Shown: piece by piece, positions 63,864 through 64,000 of the stretch
Numbering within the stretch: position 1 is the first letter of the stretch
Layout of the letters: every line of letters starts with the position of its first letter
NCBI RefSeq assembly: GCF_013522705.1
Contig: NZ_JAAMRE010000030.1
Span: 1-64,000 of the forward strand
Direction of reading: 5' to 3'
DNA length: 64,000 nt
Source: Pseudomonas lurida
GTDB lineage: Bacteria; Pseudomonadota; Gammaproteobacteria; Pseudomonadales; Pseudomonadaceae
The notes under the pieces: model-generated
What the model was told of the DNA's origin: nothing
The model's input: only the letters and a program-made list of their open reading frames with translations
The model's database searches: none
Program-made: the position numbers and the translations under genes

Positions 63864-64000
63864 ATGAAAATTTCAACCAAGCTGCTGCTTTCATTTCTAC
63901 TGTGTGCGCTGGTCACCCTTGGGGTCGGCCTGCTGGGTATCAAGGGGGTCGTTCGGCTCGCCACGGCGTTGGAACTGACGTTTTCCAACAACCTGGTGTC
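63864..64000 (+). CDS. Methyl-accepting chemotaxis protein, 5' part only
   Basis: The reading frame from ATG 63864 is open to the window end (45 codons). The product begins MKISTKLLLSFLLCALVTLG, continuing to a periplasmic-type segment LATALELTFSNNLV. A basic N-terminus, one transmembrane helix and then the start of a four-helix-bundle ligand domain is the standard opening of Pseudomonas chemoreceptors. The rest, including the signalling domain, is outside the window, so the identification rests on this short stretch. Confidence 0.7.
   Translation, partial: MKISTKLLLSFLLCALVTLGVGLLGIKGVVRLATALELTFSNNLV

Overview
The window looks like a stretch of chromosome from a Pseudomonas of the P. fluorescens group. 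The clues are GC-rich coding sequence, the Pseudomonas order dapA-bamC-purC beside gcvR-bcp, the algU-mucA-mucB-mucD stress locus without mucC, pobA with an AraC-type pobR, a tct tricarboxylate locus, and a facing pair of typical Pseudomonas REP sequences. I had only the sequence. Family names come from motif recognition, not from searches.

Left part (1-24300), mostly metabolism and regulation. It holds a truncated unknown gene, 4-hydroxybenzoate hydroxylase pobA with a DHA2 exporter and its activator, a LysR/periplasmic MBL-like protein/NAD(P)-binding protein cluster, and an aruI-like thiamine-diphosphate decarboxylase beside a CynX-type transporter. Several LysR regulators follow, one closely resembling MexT. 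A citrate-type MFS symporter is translationally coupled to a periplasmic binding protein. A tightly overlapping six-gene operon (17352-22732) then encodes a stressosome-like RsbR-RsbS-RsbT module, an RsbX/SpoIIE-like phosphatase, a soluble histidine kinase and a hybrid kinase/response regulator. It resembles the sensing half of the Bacillus sigma-B pathway wired to two-component output.

Middle part (24380-37680), accessory. A complete tRNA-Ser(CGA) lies at 37587-37676 on the minus strand. Copies of its 3' end recur at 26730-26759 and 24382-24410, each followed by a terminator hairpin. This indicates two islands integrated in tandem. The distal one (about 2.4 kb) carries frameshifted terL and HNH phage genes, a RelE/HigB-type toxin with an Xre antitoxin, and gene fragments. 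The proximal one (about 10.9 kb) carries a DUF4238 gene, an AbiV gene next to a trypsin-like protease gene, phage and umuC fragments, an excisionase-like gene, a tyrosine integrase, and, between integrase and tRNA, a three-gene ABC-3C type conflict system (HNH protein, small middle component, DUF2326 ATPase). Paired TGCCCTAA direct repeats with 11 bp spacing sit just inside both ends of this island and are candidate integrase arm sites. The cargo genes are visibly more AT-rich than the chromosome.

Right part (37760-64000), core genome. It runs purC, an MBL hydrolase, bamC, dapA, then gcvR, bcp, a TusA-like gene, bepA, mucD-mucB-mucA-algU with an AlgU-type promoter, nadB, ygfX-sdhE, ygfZ and an HDOD gene. 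It continues with tctE-tctD divergent from tctC-tctB-tctA-abrB, a beta-propeller protein, ung, an enoyl-CoA hydratase family gene, two small secreted proteins, and the start of a chemoreceptor gene cut by the window end.

The most interesting parts are the defence-like cargo of the tandem tRNA-Ser islands (ABC-3C system and AbiV-protease pair) and the stressosome operon.
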